From the NCBI GenBank assembly GCA_902470895.1, contig CABRID010000024.1, positions 1-22,204 on the forward strand: 22,204 bases of DNA. The letters run 5' to 3'. Source of the stretch: an uncultured Collinsella sp. (GTDB lineage: Bacteria > Actinomycetota > Coriobacteriia > Coriobacteriales > Coriobacteriaceae). The notes below the pieces were generated by a model. The model was given only the letters and a program-made list of their open reading frames with translations, was not told the origin of the DNA and searched no databases. Both the position numbers and the translations under genes were made by a program. Below are positions 1 to 7,451 of this stretch, one piece after another (the stretch's first letter is position 1; every line of letters starts with the position of its first letter).

Positions 1-45
1 ACACAAGGAGTATCGTCGGCAGCGTCAGATGTGTATAAGAGACAG
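1..45. other. Nextera sequencing adapter (artefact), left end
   Basis: Not genomic DNA. Positions 1-4 match the last bases of the P5 oligo, 5-12 (AAGGAGTA) match an i5 index, 13-26 match the Nextera read-1 overhang and 27-45 match the 19-base Tn5 mosaic end. Genomic sequence starts at 46. Any open frame read through this stretch contains adapter-derived residues (for example the N-terminal peptide MCIRDR). Confidence 0.97.
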
Positions 46-205
46 GGCACAGGATAAAGACAACGGCGTAGACGATACCGGCAGCGGCACGGGTAATAAA
101 GCCCGCCAGCCACGAACCGGTGCCGCTTTTCGCTGCAGGCGCGCCAGCAGTGGCAGCTTTGCGCGCAGGCGTCTTGGGAGCAGATGCCTTGGGACGATCG
201 GACAC
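46..205 (-). CDS. cdsA: Phosphatidate cytidylyltransferase, N-terminal fragment cut by the contig end
   Basis: Only the first 53 codons are present; the frame runs into the adapter junction at 46. The start is GTG at 205, two bases after the uppS stop, with a GAGGAGG ribosome binding site inside the end of uppS. The peptide has a basic, Ala/Pro-rich cytoplasmic leader of about 30 residues (MSDRPKASAPKTPARKAA...), then an Arg and the start of a hydrophobic helix (AAAGIVYAVVFILC), which fits the first membrane segment of CdsA. CdsA makes CDP-diacylglycerol from phosphatidic acid and CTP at the membrane. The catalytic C-terminal half is not visible, so the name rests mainly on position: cdsA directly follows uppS in the frr-uppS-cdsA order of many Gram-positives. 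Another membrane protein cannot be excluded from the sequence alone. Confidence 0.75.
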
Positions 206-207
206 GA

Positions 208-1002
208 TTAAGCCTCCTCGGTCTTGCTCAGTCCACCAAACCTACGGTCACGGCCCTGATAGGCCAAAATGGCGTCGACAAGGCCCCAACGATCAAAGTC
301 GGGCCAATAGGTATCGGTGACGTAGAACTCGGAATAAGCCACCTGCCACAGCAGATAGTTCGAAAGGCGCAGCTCACCAGAGGTGCGAATCACAAGCTCA
401 GGATCGGGTAGGCCGGCGGTATAGAGGTGGGAAGCCACCATATCGTCATCAATTGTGGCAGGATCGATCTTACCGGCAGCAGCGTCGAGTGCGATCTGAT
501 GGACAGCGCGGGTAATCTCGGCACGCGCGCCGTAGTTGACGGCAAGCGCCAGCGTCATACCGGTGTGATTGGCGCACTCGGCAAGACCGCGTTCAAAAAC
601 GTCGCGGGTCTTCTTGGGCAGCGCGGAAATGTCACCCAAAAAGACAACGCGCACGTTTTCGCGCTTCAGAAGCGGCAACTCGTCGATAAACGTCTTGGCA
701 AACAGGTGCATCAAGACGTTGACCTCATGCTGCGGGCGGTTCCAGTTTTCGGTAGAAAACGCATAGGCCGAAAGCACGTCGACGCCCAGACGCACGCAGG
801 CGGTAATAATCTCGCGAAGGGAGACGATACCCGCCTTGTGGCCCTCAGTGCGCGCAAGACCGCGCGACGTGGCCCAACGACCGTTGCCGTCCATGATGCA
901 CGAGATATGGTGCGGAATGTTATTGAGGTCAAGGTCGGAAAAACCGACGCCCGCAGGGGCGTCGGCAAAGTACTCGACCAGTTTATGCTCGTCGTATTGC
1001 AC
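208..1002 (-). CDS. uppS: Isoprenyl (undecaprenyl) diphosphate synthase
   Basis: Cis-prenyltransferase that condenses isopentenyl diphosphate onto farnesyl diphosphate to make the C55 lipid carrier used for peptidoglycan and wall polymers; cytosolic and membrane-associated. The 264-residue protein carries the family signature CIMDGNGRWA, with the catalytic Asp at residue 38 and the following Gly-Asn-Gly-Arg pyrophosphate-binding stretch, then FSTENWNRP near residue 83 and the C-terminal RTSGE (206-210) plus LRLSNYLLWQ. Start is GTG at 1002, one base after the frr stop; GGAG in the last frr codons serves as ribosome binding site about 8 bases upstream, so translation is probably coupled to frr. 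The roughly 30 residues before the catalytic Asp make a slightly extended N-terminus. Chain length cannot be read from sequence; the operon with cdsA supports UppS. Confidence 0.95.
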   Translation of the reverse strand: MQYDEHKLVEYFADAPAGVGFSDLDLNNIPHHISCIMDGNGRWATSRGLARTEGHKAGIVSLREIITACVRLGVDVLSAYAFSTENWNRPQHEVNVLMHLFAKTFIDELPLLKRENVRVVFLGDISALPKKTRDVFERGLAECANHTGMTLALAVNYGARAEITRAVHQIALDAAAGKIDPATIDDDMVASHLYTAGLPDPELVIRTSGELRLSNYLLWQVAYSEFYVTDTYWPDFDRWGLVDAILAYQGRDRRFGGLSKTEEA

Positions 1003-1003
1003 C

Positions 1004-1540
1004 TTAGATCTCCATGACCTCGGCTTCTTTTTCCTTCAGAAGCTCCTCGACCTTGGCGACATACTCATCGGTGTGCTTCTGGACCTTGGCCTGCTCGCGA
1101 CGGACATCGTCCTCGGTGAGCTCCTCATCGCGCTCGAGCTTGTTGTTGAACTCGCGACGGATGTTACGGATAGACACCTTGGCCTGCTCGGCGTACTCGC
1201 GGCACTCCTTGACGAGCTCACGACGACGCTCCTCAGTGGGAGCCGGGAACGGAAGACGAACGACGGTGCCATCGGAGTTGGGGGTAATACCCAGATCGGA
1301 AGCGCCGATGGCCTTGACGATAGCATTGATGAGTGCCTTGTCCCACGGCTCGATGAGCAGCATGTGGGCCTCGGGGGTCTTGACGGCGGCAACCTGCGTG
1401 ACCGGCGTGGGAACACCGTAATAATCGACGGTGATGTCGGACAGAATGTTGGCATTGGCGCGGCCGGTACGGACCTTGGAGAAGTTATGCTTGAGGGACT
1501 CGAGCGACTTGTCCATATGGGCGGTGATGTTCTCTGCCAT
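1004..1540 (-). CDS. frr: Ribosome recycling factor
   Basis: RRF splits post-termination ribosomes together with EF-G. The 178-residue protein is full length (family about 185) and shows KVRTGRANANIL in the first helix (near residue 22), the domain II hinge with YYGVPTPVTQVA, and the C-terminal helix with EERRRELVKECREYAE and IRREFNNKLERDEELTEDD. The start is ATG at 1540, two bases after the pyrH stop, with AGGAGG formed by the last pyrH codons. The tight pyrH-frr-uppS packing (2 and 1 base gaps) indicates one transcript with coupled translation. No anomalies seen. Confidence 0.97.
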   Translation of the reverse strand: MAENITAHMDKSLESLKHNFSKVRTGRANANILSDITVDYYGVPTPVTQVAAVKTPEAHMLLIEPWDKALINAIVKAIGASDLGITPNSDGTVVRLPFPAPTEERRRELVKECREYAEQAKVSIRNIRREFNNKLERDEELTEDDVRREQAKVQKHTDEYVAKVEELLKEKEAEVMEI

Positions 1541-1542
1541 GC

Positions 1543-2265
1543 TTAATCCTCCTGATAGACGAGCGTGCCGACGGGCTCACCCGAAAGCGCGCGCTTGACG
1601 GTGTCCTCGCCATCGATGTTGAGGACCAAAATAGGCATACGGTTATCCTGGCACAGTGCCGTAGCCGTGGAATCCATAACCTGCAGACCGCGGACGAGAA
1701 CCTCGTGATAGGTAATCTTGTCAAAACGGACGGCATCGACGCACTTGACGGGATCCTTGTCGTAGATGCCGTCAACCTTGGTGGCTTTAATCAGAATCTC
1801 GGCGCCGATCTCGCACGCACGAAGAGCCGCGGCGGTGTCGGTCGTAAAGTACGGATTGCCCGAACCGGCAGCGAAGATGACGACGTTGCCCTTGGAAAGG
1901 TGATTGATGGCGCGACGGCGAATATAGGGCTCGCAGATCTCGTTCATCTGGATAGCGCTCATAACGCGGCAGGGAACATCGTTATGCTCGAAGGCATCCT
2001 GCAGGGCGAGCGCGTTCATAACGGTTGCCAGCATGCCCATGTAGTCGGCCTGAGCACGCTCCATGCCACCGGCAGCGCCGGCCATGCCGCGGAAAATATT
2101 ACCGCCGCCGACAACGACGCCGACCTCATGGCCAACGGCGAGCAGCTCCTTGACCTGCTTGGCAAGATGGTCGGTAACCTTGGGGTCGATGCCATATTGG
2201 CCGTCGCCCATCAGTGCTTCGCCGGAAAGCTTAAGAAGCACGCGTTTATATCGGATGTCGGACAA
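1543..2265 (-). CDS. pyrH: UMP kinase
   Basis: Phosphorylates UMP to UDP, the first committed step toward UTP and CTP; hexameric cytosolic enzyme of the amino-acid-kinase fold. The 240-residue protein has KLSGEAL at 12-18 (phosphate-binding Lys), GGGNIFRG at 53-60 (UMP/ATP-binding glycine loop) and FAAGSGNPYFTTDTAAALRA in the C-terminal half, all typical of PyrH. The start is TTG at 2265 with a strong AAAGGAGG about 6 bases upstream; no ATG lies near. It follows the rho-independent terminator of tsf, so it probably has its own promoter in 2266-2324. A -10-like TAGAAT lies at 2301-2296 with no convincing -35, so I do not list it separately. Leads the pyrH-frr-uppS-cdsA unit. Confidence 0.96.
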   Translation of the reverse strand: MSDIRYKRVLLKLSGEALMGDGQYGIDPKVTDHLAKQVKELLAVGHEVGVVVGGGNIFRGMAGAAGGMERAQADYMGMLATVMNALALQDAFEHNDVPCRVMSAIQMNEICEPYIRRRAINHLSKGNVVIFAAGSGNPYFTTDTAAALRACEIGAEILIKATKVDGIYDKDPVKCVDAVRFDKITYHEVLVRGLQVMDSTATALCQDNRMPILVLNIDGEDTVKRALSGEPVGTLVYQED

Positions 2266-2324
2266 AGCGATCCTCCTTTAGATTGAACTCTCAACATTCT
2301 ATCAAAGGCTCTTAGAAGAGCCAT

Positions 2325-2360
2325 GAAAAAGCAGGCTGTGAGTAAAACCCACAGCCTGCT
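2325..2360 (-). terminator. Rho-independent terminator after tsf
   Basis: Perfect stem GCAGGCTGTG (2331-2340) with CACAGCCTGC (2350-2359), extended by an A-T pair, and a 9-base loop. On the minus strand it is followed at once by five T (2325-2329). A second short inverted repeat, ggctctt/aagagcc (2307-2322), lies just downstream. It ends the rpsB-tsf transcript before pyrH. Confidence 0.9.
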
Positions 2361-2383
2361 CATTACCAGCTACAAGAGCTTAT

Positions 2384-3253
2384 TTACTCGCCACGGACCA
2401 GACGGTCAAAGGCAACGACGGTAATGGTGTCACCGAGCTCCTTGGAGACCTGCTCAGCGTACTTCTTGATGGTGAGGGAGCTGTCCTTGATAAACTCCTG
2501 CTCAGTGAGCACAGACTGCTTGTAGAACTTCTCCAGACGGCCAACAGCCATCTTCTCCTGAATGGCCTCGGGCTTGCCGGACTCGGCAGCCTGAGCCATG
2601 TAGATCTGCTTCTCGTGCTCGACGGTCTCGGCCGGAACCTGATCGCGGGTAGCGCAGATCGGGGCGACGGCGGCAACCTGAAGGGCAACGTCGTGAGCGA
2701 AGGTCTTGAAGGACTCAGCCTGAGCGGTCTCGGCCTTCTCGAAAGCAAACTCGACGAGGACGCCGATCTTACCACCCATGTGGATGTAAGAAGCGAGCGC
2801 GCCGTTCTCGGCCTTACGGGCGGCGAAGCGGGAGATCTTCATGTTCTCGCCCATGATGTGAATCATCTCGGTGAGCTCGGAGGAAACGGTCTCCTCGCCC
2901 ATCGGCTTCTCAAGCAGAGCGTCGACGTCAGCAGGCTCGGTGGTAGCGACAACCTCAGCGACCTTGGAAGCAAAGCCGGTGAACTTGGCGTTGGAGCCAA
3001 CGAAGTCGGTCTCGCAGGAGAGCTCGAGCAGAGCGCCGGTCTTGCCATCCTCGGAGACGAACGCGGCGACAGCGCCCTCGTTGGTCTCACGGCCAGCCTT
3101 CTTGGCAGCCTTGGCAAGGCCGTTCTTACGCAGAACGTCGACAGCGGCGTCCATGTCGCCGTCAGCCTCGACGAGAGCCTTCTTGCACTCCATCATCGGG
3201 GAGTCGGTCATCTCGCGGAGCTGCTTGACCATAGCGGCGGTAATCTGGGCCAT
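2384..3253 (-). CDS. tsf: Translation elongation factor Ts
   Basis: Nucleotide exchange factor for EF-Tu. The 289-residue protein starts with a UBA-like three-helix domain (MAQITAAMVKQLREMTDSP, MMECKKAL), then the EF-Tu-contacting CETDFVGSN motif (TDFV at 82-85) and two dimerisation subdomains, ending EQEFIKDSSLTIKKYAEQ and VVAFDRLVRGE. I use ATG 3253 because AAAGGAAC lies about 8 bases upstream and because family members begin this way; an in-frame upstream start at 3268 would add five residues and place the ribosome binding site inside the gene. It lies 45 bases after rpsB and is followed by a terminator, so it is the last gene of a two-gene unit. Codon use looks highly biased, as expected for a translation factor. 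Confidence 0.97.
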   Translation of the reverse strand: MAQITAAMVKQLREMTDSPMMECKKALVEADGDMDAAVDVLRKNGLAKAAKKAGRETNEGAVAAFVSEDGKTGALLELSCETDFVGSNAKFTGFASKVAEVVATTEPADVDALLEKPMGEETVSSELTEMIHIMGENMKISRFAARKAENGALASYIHMGGKIGVLVEFAFEKAETAQAESFKTFAHDVALQVAAVAPICATRDQVPAETVEHEKQIYMAQAAESGKPEAIQEKMAVGRLEKFYKQSVLTEQEFIKDSSLTIKKYAEQVSKELGDTITVVAFDRLVRGE

Positions 3254-3298
3254 TGTGGTTCCTTTCAAAGAGATGAAAAAGAATTAACTAAGACTGAT

Positions 3299-4027
3299 TT
3301 ACTCGGCCTTGGGCTCAGCGGCCATCTCGGCCTCGGAGACCTGCTCCTTGCCGGAGCCAGCGAGGCAGGCGTCAGCCATGAGCTCGCACATAAGGGTGAC
3401 AGCGGAGATAGCGTCATCGTTGCAGGGGATGCCGTACTCGACCTCGTCGGGATCGGAGTTGGTGTCGATCAGAGCGACGACGGGGATGTTCAGGCGCTGG
3501 GCCTCCTTGATGGCGTTCTCCTCGCGCTTGGTGTCGATGACGAAGAGAGCCTGGGGCAGACCCTTCATGTCGCGGGCGCCACCGAGGTTGGTCTGGAGCT
3601 TGGTGAGCTCCTTACCGAGCACAGCCTGCTCCTTCTTGGGGAGCACTGCCATGCGGCCGTCCTCGACCATGGCCTCGAGCTCCTCCATGCGGTTGATGCG
3701 GGAGCGGATGGTAACGAAGTTGGTCAGCATACCGCCGAGCCAACGCTGGTTGATGTAAGGCATGTTGGCGCGCTCAGCAGCGTTCTTGACGGCCTCCTGA
3801 GCCTGCTTCTTGGTGCCGACGAACAGCACGTTGCCACCCTTGGCGACGTTCTTAACGAAGGTGTAGGCCTGGTCGGCGTCGAGGATGGTCTGCTTGAGGT
3901 CGAGGATGTAGATGCCGTTGCGCTCACCGAAGATGAACGGCTTCATCTTGGGGTTCCAGCGACGGGTCTGGTGACCGAAGTGGCAGCCGGCCTCGAGCAG
4001 GGTGCGGATATTAATCTTGGTAGCCAT
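3299..4027 (-). CDS. rpsB: 30S ribosomal protein S2
   Basis: Structural protein of the small subunit, bound late in 30S assembly. The 242-residue protein shows the S2 signatures: LLEAGCHFGHQTRRWNPKM near the N-terminus, FVGTKKQAQEAV around residues 69-80, YINQRWLGGMLTNF near 91-104, and VIDTKREENAIKEAQRLNIP followed by VALIDTNSDPD. The acidic C-terminal tail (EQVSEAEMAAEPKAE) is common in GC-rich Gram-positives. Start ATG 4027 has AGGAGG 7 bases upstream. It leads the rpsB-tsf operon, has a clear promoter at 4169-4197 and an untranslated leader of roughly 135 bases, long enough to carry autogenous control. Confidence 0.98.
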   Translation of the reverse strand: MATKINIRTLLEAGCHFGHQTRRWNPKMKPFIFGERNGIYILDLKQTILDADQAYTFVKNVAKGGNVLFVGTKKQAQEAVKNAAERANMPYINQRWLGGMLTNFVTIRSRINRMEELEAMVEDGRMAVLPKKEQAVLGKELTKLQTNLGGARDMKGLPQALFVIDTKREENAIKEAQRLNIPVVALIDTNSDPDEVEYGIPCNDDAISAVTLMCELMADACLAGSGKEQVSEAEMAAEPKAE

Positions 4028-4168
4028 GTTAAACCTCCTGTGGTTTGCCTCCGCGCGGGGTCATCCTCCAAAACCAACCCAGACATGTGCTACCAAAGCC
4101 CGGGCACCACGGTATGAAGTAGCCGCGCGTGCGTGATAAAAACATGTTGCCGTGAAGCAACCCGATGA

Positions 4169-4197
4169 ATGATAGCAGGATTACTTCTTCCTGCCAA
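4169..4197 (-). promoter_or_regulatory. Sigma-70-type promoter of rpsB-tsf
   Basis: On the minus strand TTGGCA (4197-4192) and TATCAT (4174-4169) are separated by exactly 17 bases, placing a start site near 4162. The predicted leader to the rpsB ATG contains a 5-bp hairpin right at its 5' end (GTTGC/GCAAC, 4146-4161). Confidence 0.75.
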
Positions 4198-4246
4198 CCC
4201 GCAATCAAAACCACACACCTTGCTAGTTCAGCGCGGGACGCCCTAT

Positions 4247-5167
4247 CTACTCTCCACGGGGATGGGCCTGGGCCACGGCGTTCTTGAGCCGATCGGGCGT
4301 GAGATGCGTATAAATCTGCGTCGTGGACAGGCTCGCGTGGCCCAGCAGCTCCTGCACCGAACGCAGATCCGCGCCACCCTCGAGCAGATCCGTCGCAAAC
4401 GTATGGCGCATCGCATGCGGGGCAATATCAGCCGGAATGCCGGCGAGCGTCGCCAGCATATGAAAGCGCCGCCTGAGCATAGCGGCACTCATGCGATTGC
4501 CGCGCGCCGAGATAAACAACGGATGCGGACCATTTGCGGCATCGCGACGCTTTGCCTGGGCGAGCAGTGCCGGTCTCCCCTCCTCGATATAGGTGCGGGT
4601 CGCCTCGAGCGCGCGGCGATACAGGGGCACGATGCGTTCCTTGCTGCCCTTGCCCCACAGCCGCAGCGTGCGCTCGGACCATGCGATAGACTCCACATTG
4701 AGAGCCGCGAGCTCCGAGATGCGTGCTCCGGAGGCATAGAGCAGCTCGAGCATCGCCGCATCGCGCAATCCCGTGGGCGTCGCGGTGTCGGGGGCGCGGA
4801 GCAGTTCCTCAACCTGCTGGGTCGTCAGCACCCCGGGCAAGTCGCGCGGGAGTTTGGGCGAGGAGATTGCCGAGACCGCATCGCCCTCAACGATCCCTTC
4901 GGCGGCCATCCAGCGATAGAACGATCGGATAGCCGACAGATGCGCCGCAAGCGTGCGGGGTGCCACCTGCTCGCGCGAGAGCTCGGCCAAATACGCGCGA
5001 ACGGTGCGCACGTCGGCCGCGCGCGCGTCGGTGCCCGTACAGTCGCACCAAGCAGCAAATCGTTCCAGCCGCGAGCTATAGGCGGCAACCGTGTTGAGAG
5101 ACAGACCCTCGACGCGTGCGATATAGGCGATAAACGAGTCGACGGTATCGTACAGGTCAAAGGCTAT
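4247..5167 (-). CDS. xerC: Tyrosine recombinase XerC-like, non-canonical start
   Basis: Site-specific recombinase expected to resolve chromosome dimers at dif with a XerD partner. The catalytic domain is complete: Arg in SGARISEL, Lys in GKGSKER, HAMRHTFAT (His and Arg), His in LLGHASLS and nucleophile Tyr in TTQIYTHL; in the 306-residue reading these are about R149, H251, R254, H277 and Y286. The N-terminal core-binding domain (YDTVDSFIAYIARVEGLSL, then NTVAAYSSRLERFAAWC) is encoded in the same frame upstream of the first ATG/GTG/TTG (GTG 5011), so that GTG cannot be the real start. The best placed codon is ATA 5167, 9 bases after GGAGG and overlapping the trmFO stop by 4 bases (ATAG). CTG 5155 is the alternative. 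Full length matches the family (about 300). It ends the yraN-comM-dprA-trmFO-xerC block. It could instead be a XerD-type paralogue; position after trmFO favours XerC. Confidence 0.88.
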   Translation of the reverse strand: MAFDLYDTVDSFIAYIARVEGLSLNTVAAYSSRLERFAAWCDCTGTDARAADVRTVRAYLAELSREQVAPRTLAAHLSAIRSFYRWMAAEGIVEGDAVSAISSPKLPRDLPGVLTTQQVEELLRAPDTATPTGLRDAAMLELLYASGARISELAALNVESIAWSERTLRLWGKGSKERIVPLYRRALEATRTYIEEGRPALLAQAKRRDAANGPHPLFISARGNRMSAAMLRRRFHMLATLAGIPADIAPHAMRHTFATDLLEGGADLRSVQELLGHASLSTTQIYTHLTPDRLKNAVAQAHPRGE

Positions 5168-6501
5168 GACCGGTCGCCTCCAAACAGGTCGGAACGCGTG
5201 GCCAAGTAGGCGTCGAGGGCCTCGAGGGCGCGGTCCGCATAGGCCTGGTAGCGATCGCGTTTGCTGCGGCGCTTGCCGTCCTCGAGCGGCGGCACCAGGC
5301 CAAAGTTGACATGCATGGGCTGGTAGCCCACCGTAGCGGGATCGGTCGCATAGCCTACGAGCGCACCCAGGGCGCCCACGAGTGGCAGCTCTACAGGATC
5401 CGCCTCGACAGCCTCGGCATAGGTGTTGACCGCGGCGAGCAGACCGGTCGCAACCGCTTCCATGTACCCCTCGGTGCCGGTAATCTGGCCGGCAAGGCGC
5501 ACACTCGTACCGGGCACGGCAAAGGTCCCGTCGAGCACGTGCGGCGCATCGACAAAGGTATTGCGATGCATGACGCCATAGCGGAAGAACTCGGCGTTCT
5601 CCAGACCGGGAACCATATGGAACACGCGCTTTTGCTCGCCGAAGGTCAGATTGGTCTGGAAGCCCACCAGGTTATAGGCGGTCTTCTCCTTGTTCTCGGC
5701 GCGCAGCTGAATCGCCGCCCAGGGACGACGACCAGTTCGCGGGTCGGTGAGTCCGACGGGCTTCATGGCGCCAAAGCGGATGGCGTCCTTGCCAGTGCGC
5801 GCAACCTCCTCGGCGGGCTGACAGGCCTGGAACAGGTCACCGCCCTCAAAGTCCTTGAGCACCACACGGTCGGCCGTAGTGAGCGCTTCGATAAAGGCCT
5901 CGTACTCTTCCTTGTTAAGCGGGGCGTTAAGATAGTCGCCACTCCCCTGCTCCTCGTAACGCGACTGCGAGAACAGCACGTCCATGTCGAGCGTGGAGGC
6001 ATCGACAATCGGAGCTGCCGCGTCAAAGAACGCCAAGGCGTCGCCACCGACGAGCTTCATGACCTCCTCGCTCAACGCCGGGGAGCACAGCGGGCCCGCG
6101 GCAATGACCACGTGGCCCTCGGGAATCTGGGTGACCTCGCCGTGAACGACTTCGATATTGGGGCGTGCGGCAACCTCGGCCTCGACGAGCTCGGAAAACT
6201 TGACACGGTCGACCGCCAGGGCGCCGCCGGCGGGAACGGCCGCACGATGGGCGCAATCGAGCAGTACCGAACCCATACGCTCAAGCTCGGCCTTCAGCAA
6301 GCCGGCAGCAGAATCCGGACGGGTCGACTTAAACGAATTGGAGCAGACAAGCTCCGCCAAGTGATCGGTATGGTGGGCCGGGGAGCTCACCTGGGGGCGC
6401 ATCTCGCACAGCTTTACGGCAAACCCGCGATCTGCCAGCTGGATCGCGCATTCCGATCCCGCCAGACCGCCACCGATAACTGTCACCTGATCGAACTGCA
6501 T
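5164..6501 (-). CDS. trmFO: FAD- and folate-dependent tRNA m5U54 methyltransferase TrmFO
   Basis: Methylates uridine 54 in the T loop of tRNA using methylenetetrahydrofolate and reduced FAD, the Gram-positive alternative to SAM-dependent TrmA. The 445-residue protein begins with an FAD Rossmann motif (VTVIGGGLAGSE), followed by AELVCSNSFKS with the catalytic Cys near residue 53, a second conserved Cys near 227 in LFQACQPAEEVA, then RFGAMKPVGL, YNLVGFQTNLTFGEQKRVF and VNFGLVPPLE, all family landmarks. ATG 6501 is chosen over TTG 6507 because AAAGGTG lies 7 bases before the ATG and would nearly touch the TTG. It starts 14 bases after dprA and its TAG overlaps the proposed xerC start. In many Gram-positives topA sits between dprA and trmFO; here it does not. 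Confidence 0.96.
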   Translation of the reverse strand: MQFDQVTVIGGGLAGSECAIQLADRGFAVKLCEMRPQVSSPAHHTDHLAELVCSNSFKSTRPDSAAGLLKAELERMGSVLLDCAHRAAVPAGGALAVDRVKFSELVEAEVAARPNIEVVHGEVTQIPEGHVVIAAGPLCSPALSEEVMKLVGGDALAFFDAAAPIVDASTLDMDVLFSQSRYEEQGSGDYLNAPLNKEEYEAFIEALTTADRVVLKDFEGGDLFQACQPAEEVARTGKDAIRFGAMKPVGLTDPRTGRRPWAAIQLRAENKEKTAYNLVGFQTNLTFGEQKRVFHMVPGLENAEFFRYGVMHRNTFVDAPHVLDGTFAVPGTSVRLAGQITGTEGYMEAVATGLLAAVNTYAEAVEADPVELPLVGALGALVGYATDPATVGYQPMHVNFGLVPPLEDGKRRSKRDRYQAYADRALEALDAYLATRSDLFGGDRS

Positions 6502-6515
6502 CTGCAAACACCTTT

Positions 6516-7451
6516 CTAATTGACACGTTTTCCATTGTGACCGAAGGGTGTCTGGGCGTGAAGGGCAAACTTGGAGGGCGCATACCTTCCATCCATCATG
6601 CGCTCGATAAGGCCCTCGAGTTCAAGCGAACCCAAGAGTTTGAGTACGCCGACAGCATCGAGCGAGACGAGCGCCGCGATGTCGTCGACCTTGAGCGGAG
6701 AGGCGATGAGCGCATGCATCACGGTCTGCTGCGTTGGATCCAAGTCGGCAATGCCGGGAGCATCGGGGCGCGAGTAGCGCAGGGTTCCGTAGATGCGTGA
6801 GATAGCCATCTCGATAGATTCCTCGTCGACGATGCAGCAGGCACCGTTCGCAATGAGGTAATTCGTGCCACGCGACTCGGGTGATAGGATCGACCCCGGC
6901 ACGGCAAGAAGTTCGCGCCCCAAATCCATAGCAGCCTCGGCTGTAGAAAACGTCCCAGAAGGCATACCCGCCTCGGATACAAAGAGGGCTTGCGACAGGG
7001 CCGCGATCACGCGATTGCGGCGCGGAAAGGCGAACTTGCGCGGACCCATGCCCCACGGAGAGATCGACACGACCGCGCCACCCGTATCGAGCGTGCGAGT
7101 AATAAGCCCCGCGCTCGAACGCGGATAGACCACGTCGGCGCCCGTCCCCAGCACCACGACGTGTTTGCCGCCGGCGTTGACCGCAGCCCAACCCGAGGCC
7201 TGGTCACAACCGACCGCGCCGCCCGAAACAACCGTCACTCCCGCCTCGATCGCCACCTTTGCCGCAAGCTCTGCCACGGCAAGACCATACGGCGAGGCCT
7301 TTCGCGCACCGATGATGGAGAGCGCGGGCGTCGAAAGCGCCTCGGGGTTGCCGCGCACATAGAGCGTCTGAGGTACATCAGAAAGCTCCAAAACGGTCTC
7401 GGGATACAACGCGTCACCTGGATGCAGCTCGAAGGTCCCCTCAGCCATCAT
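6516..7451 (-). CDS. dprA: DNA processing protein DprA (Smf family)
   Basis: DprA binds incoming single-stranded DNA in natural transformation and loads RecA; many non-competent bacteria keep it too. The 311-residue protein has the Rossmann-like DNA-binding domain: SIIGARKASPYG near 45-56, VVSGGAVGCDQASGWAAV, VVVLGTGADVVYP, then FPRRNRVIAALSQALFVSEA and GRELLAVPGSILSPESRGTN. The usual GTLxTA element appears as SGTFSTAEAA. A C-terminal winged-helix-like segment (LDPTQQTVMHALIASPLKVD) is also present. Two adjacent ATGs (7451, 7448) follow GGAGG; I take 7451, which makes an ATGA overlap with the comM stop. The frame is open further upstream to 7607, but that stretch overlaps comM and reads as low-complexity shadow. 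Neighbours comM and yraN are its usual partners. Confidence 0.95.
   Translation of the reverse strand: MMAEGTFELHPGDALYPETVLELSDVPQTLYVRGNPEALSTPALSIIGARKASPYGLAVAELAAKVAIEAGVTVVSGGAVGCDQASGWAAVNAGGKHVVVLGTGADVVYPRSSAGLITRTLDTGGAVVSISPWGMGPRKFAFPRRNRVIAALSQALFVSEAGMPSGTFSTAEAAMDLGRELLAVPGSILSPESRGTNYLIANGACCIVDEESIEMAISRIYGTLRYSRPDAPGIADLDPTQQTVMHALIASPLKVDDIAALVSLDAVGVLKLLGSLELEGLIERMMDGRYAPSKFALHAQTPFGHNGKRVN

Noticed and set aside
29..211. Short plus-strand frame starting MCIRDR
   Set aside because: The start lies in the Nextera mosaic end; the rest is antisense to cdsA and uppS.
2615..4117. 500-codon open frame on the plus strand
   Set aside because: Antisense to tsf and rpsB, which have strongly biased codons; the Leu/Gly/Asp-rich translation is typical of a shadow frame.
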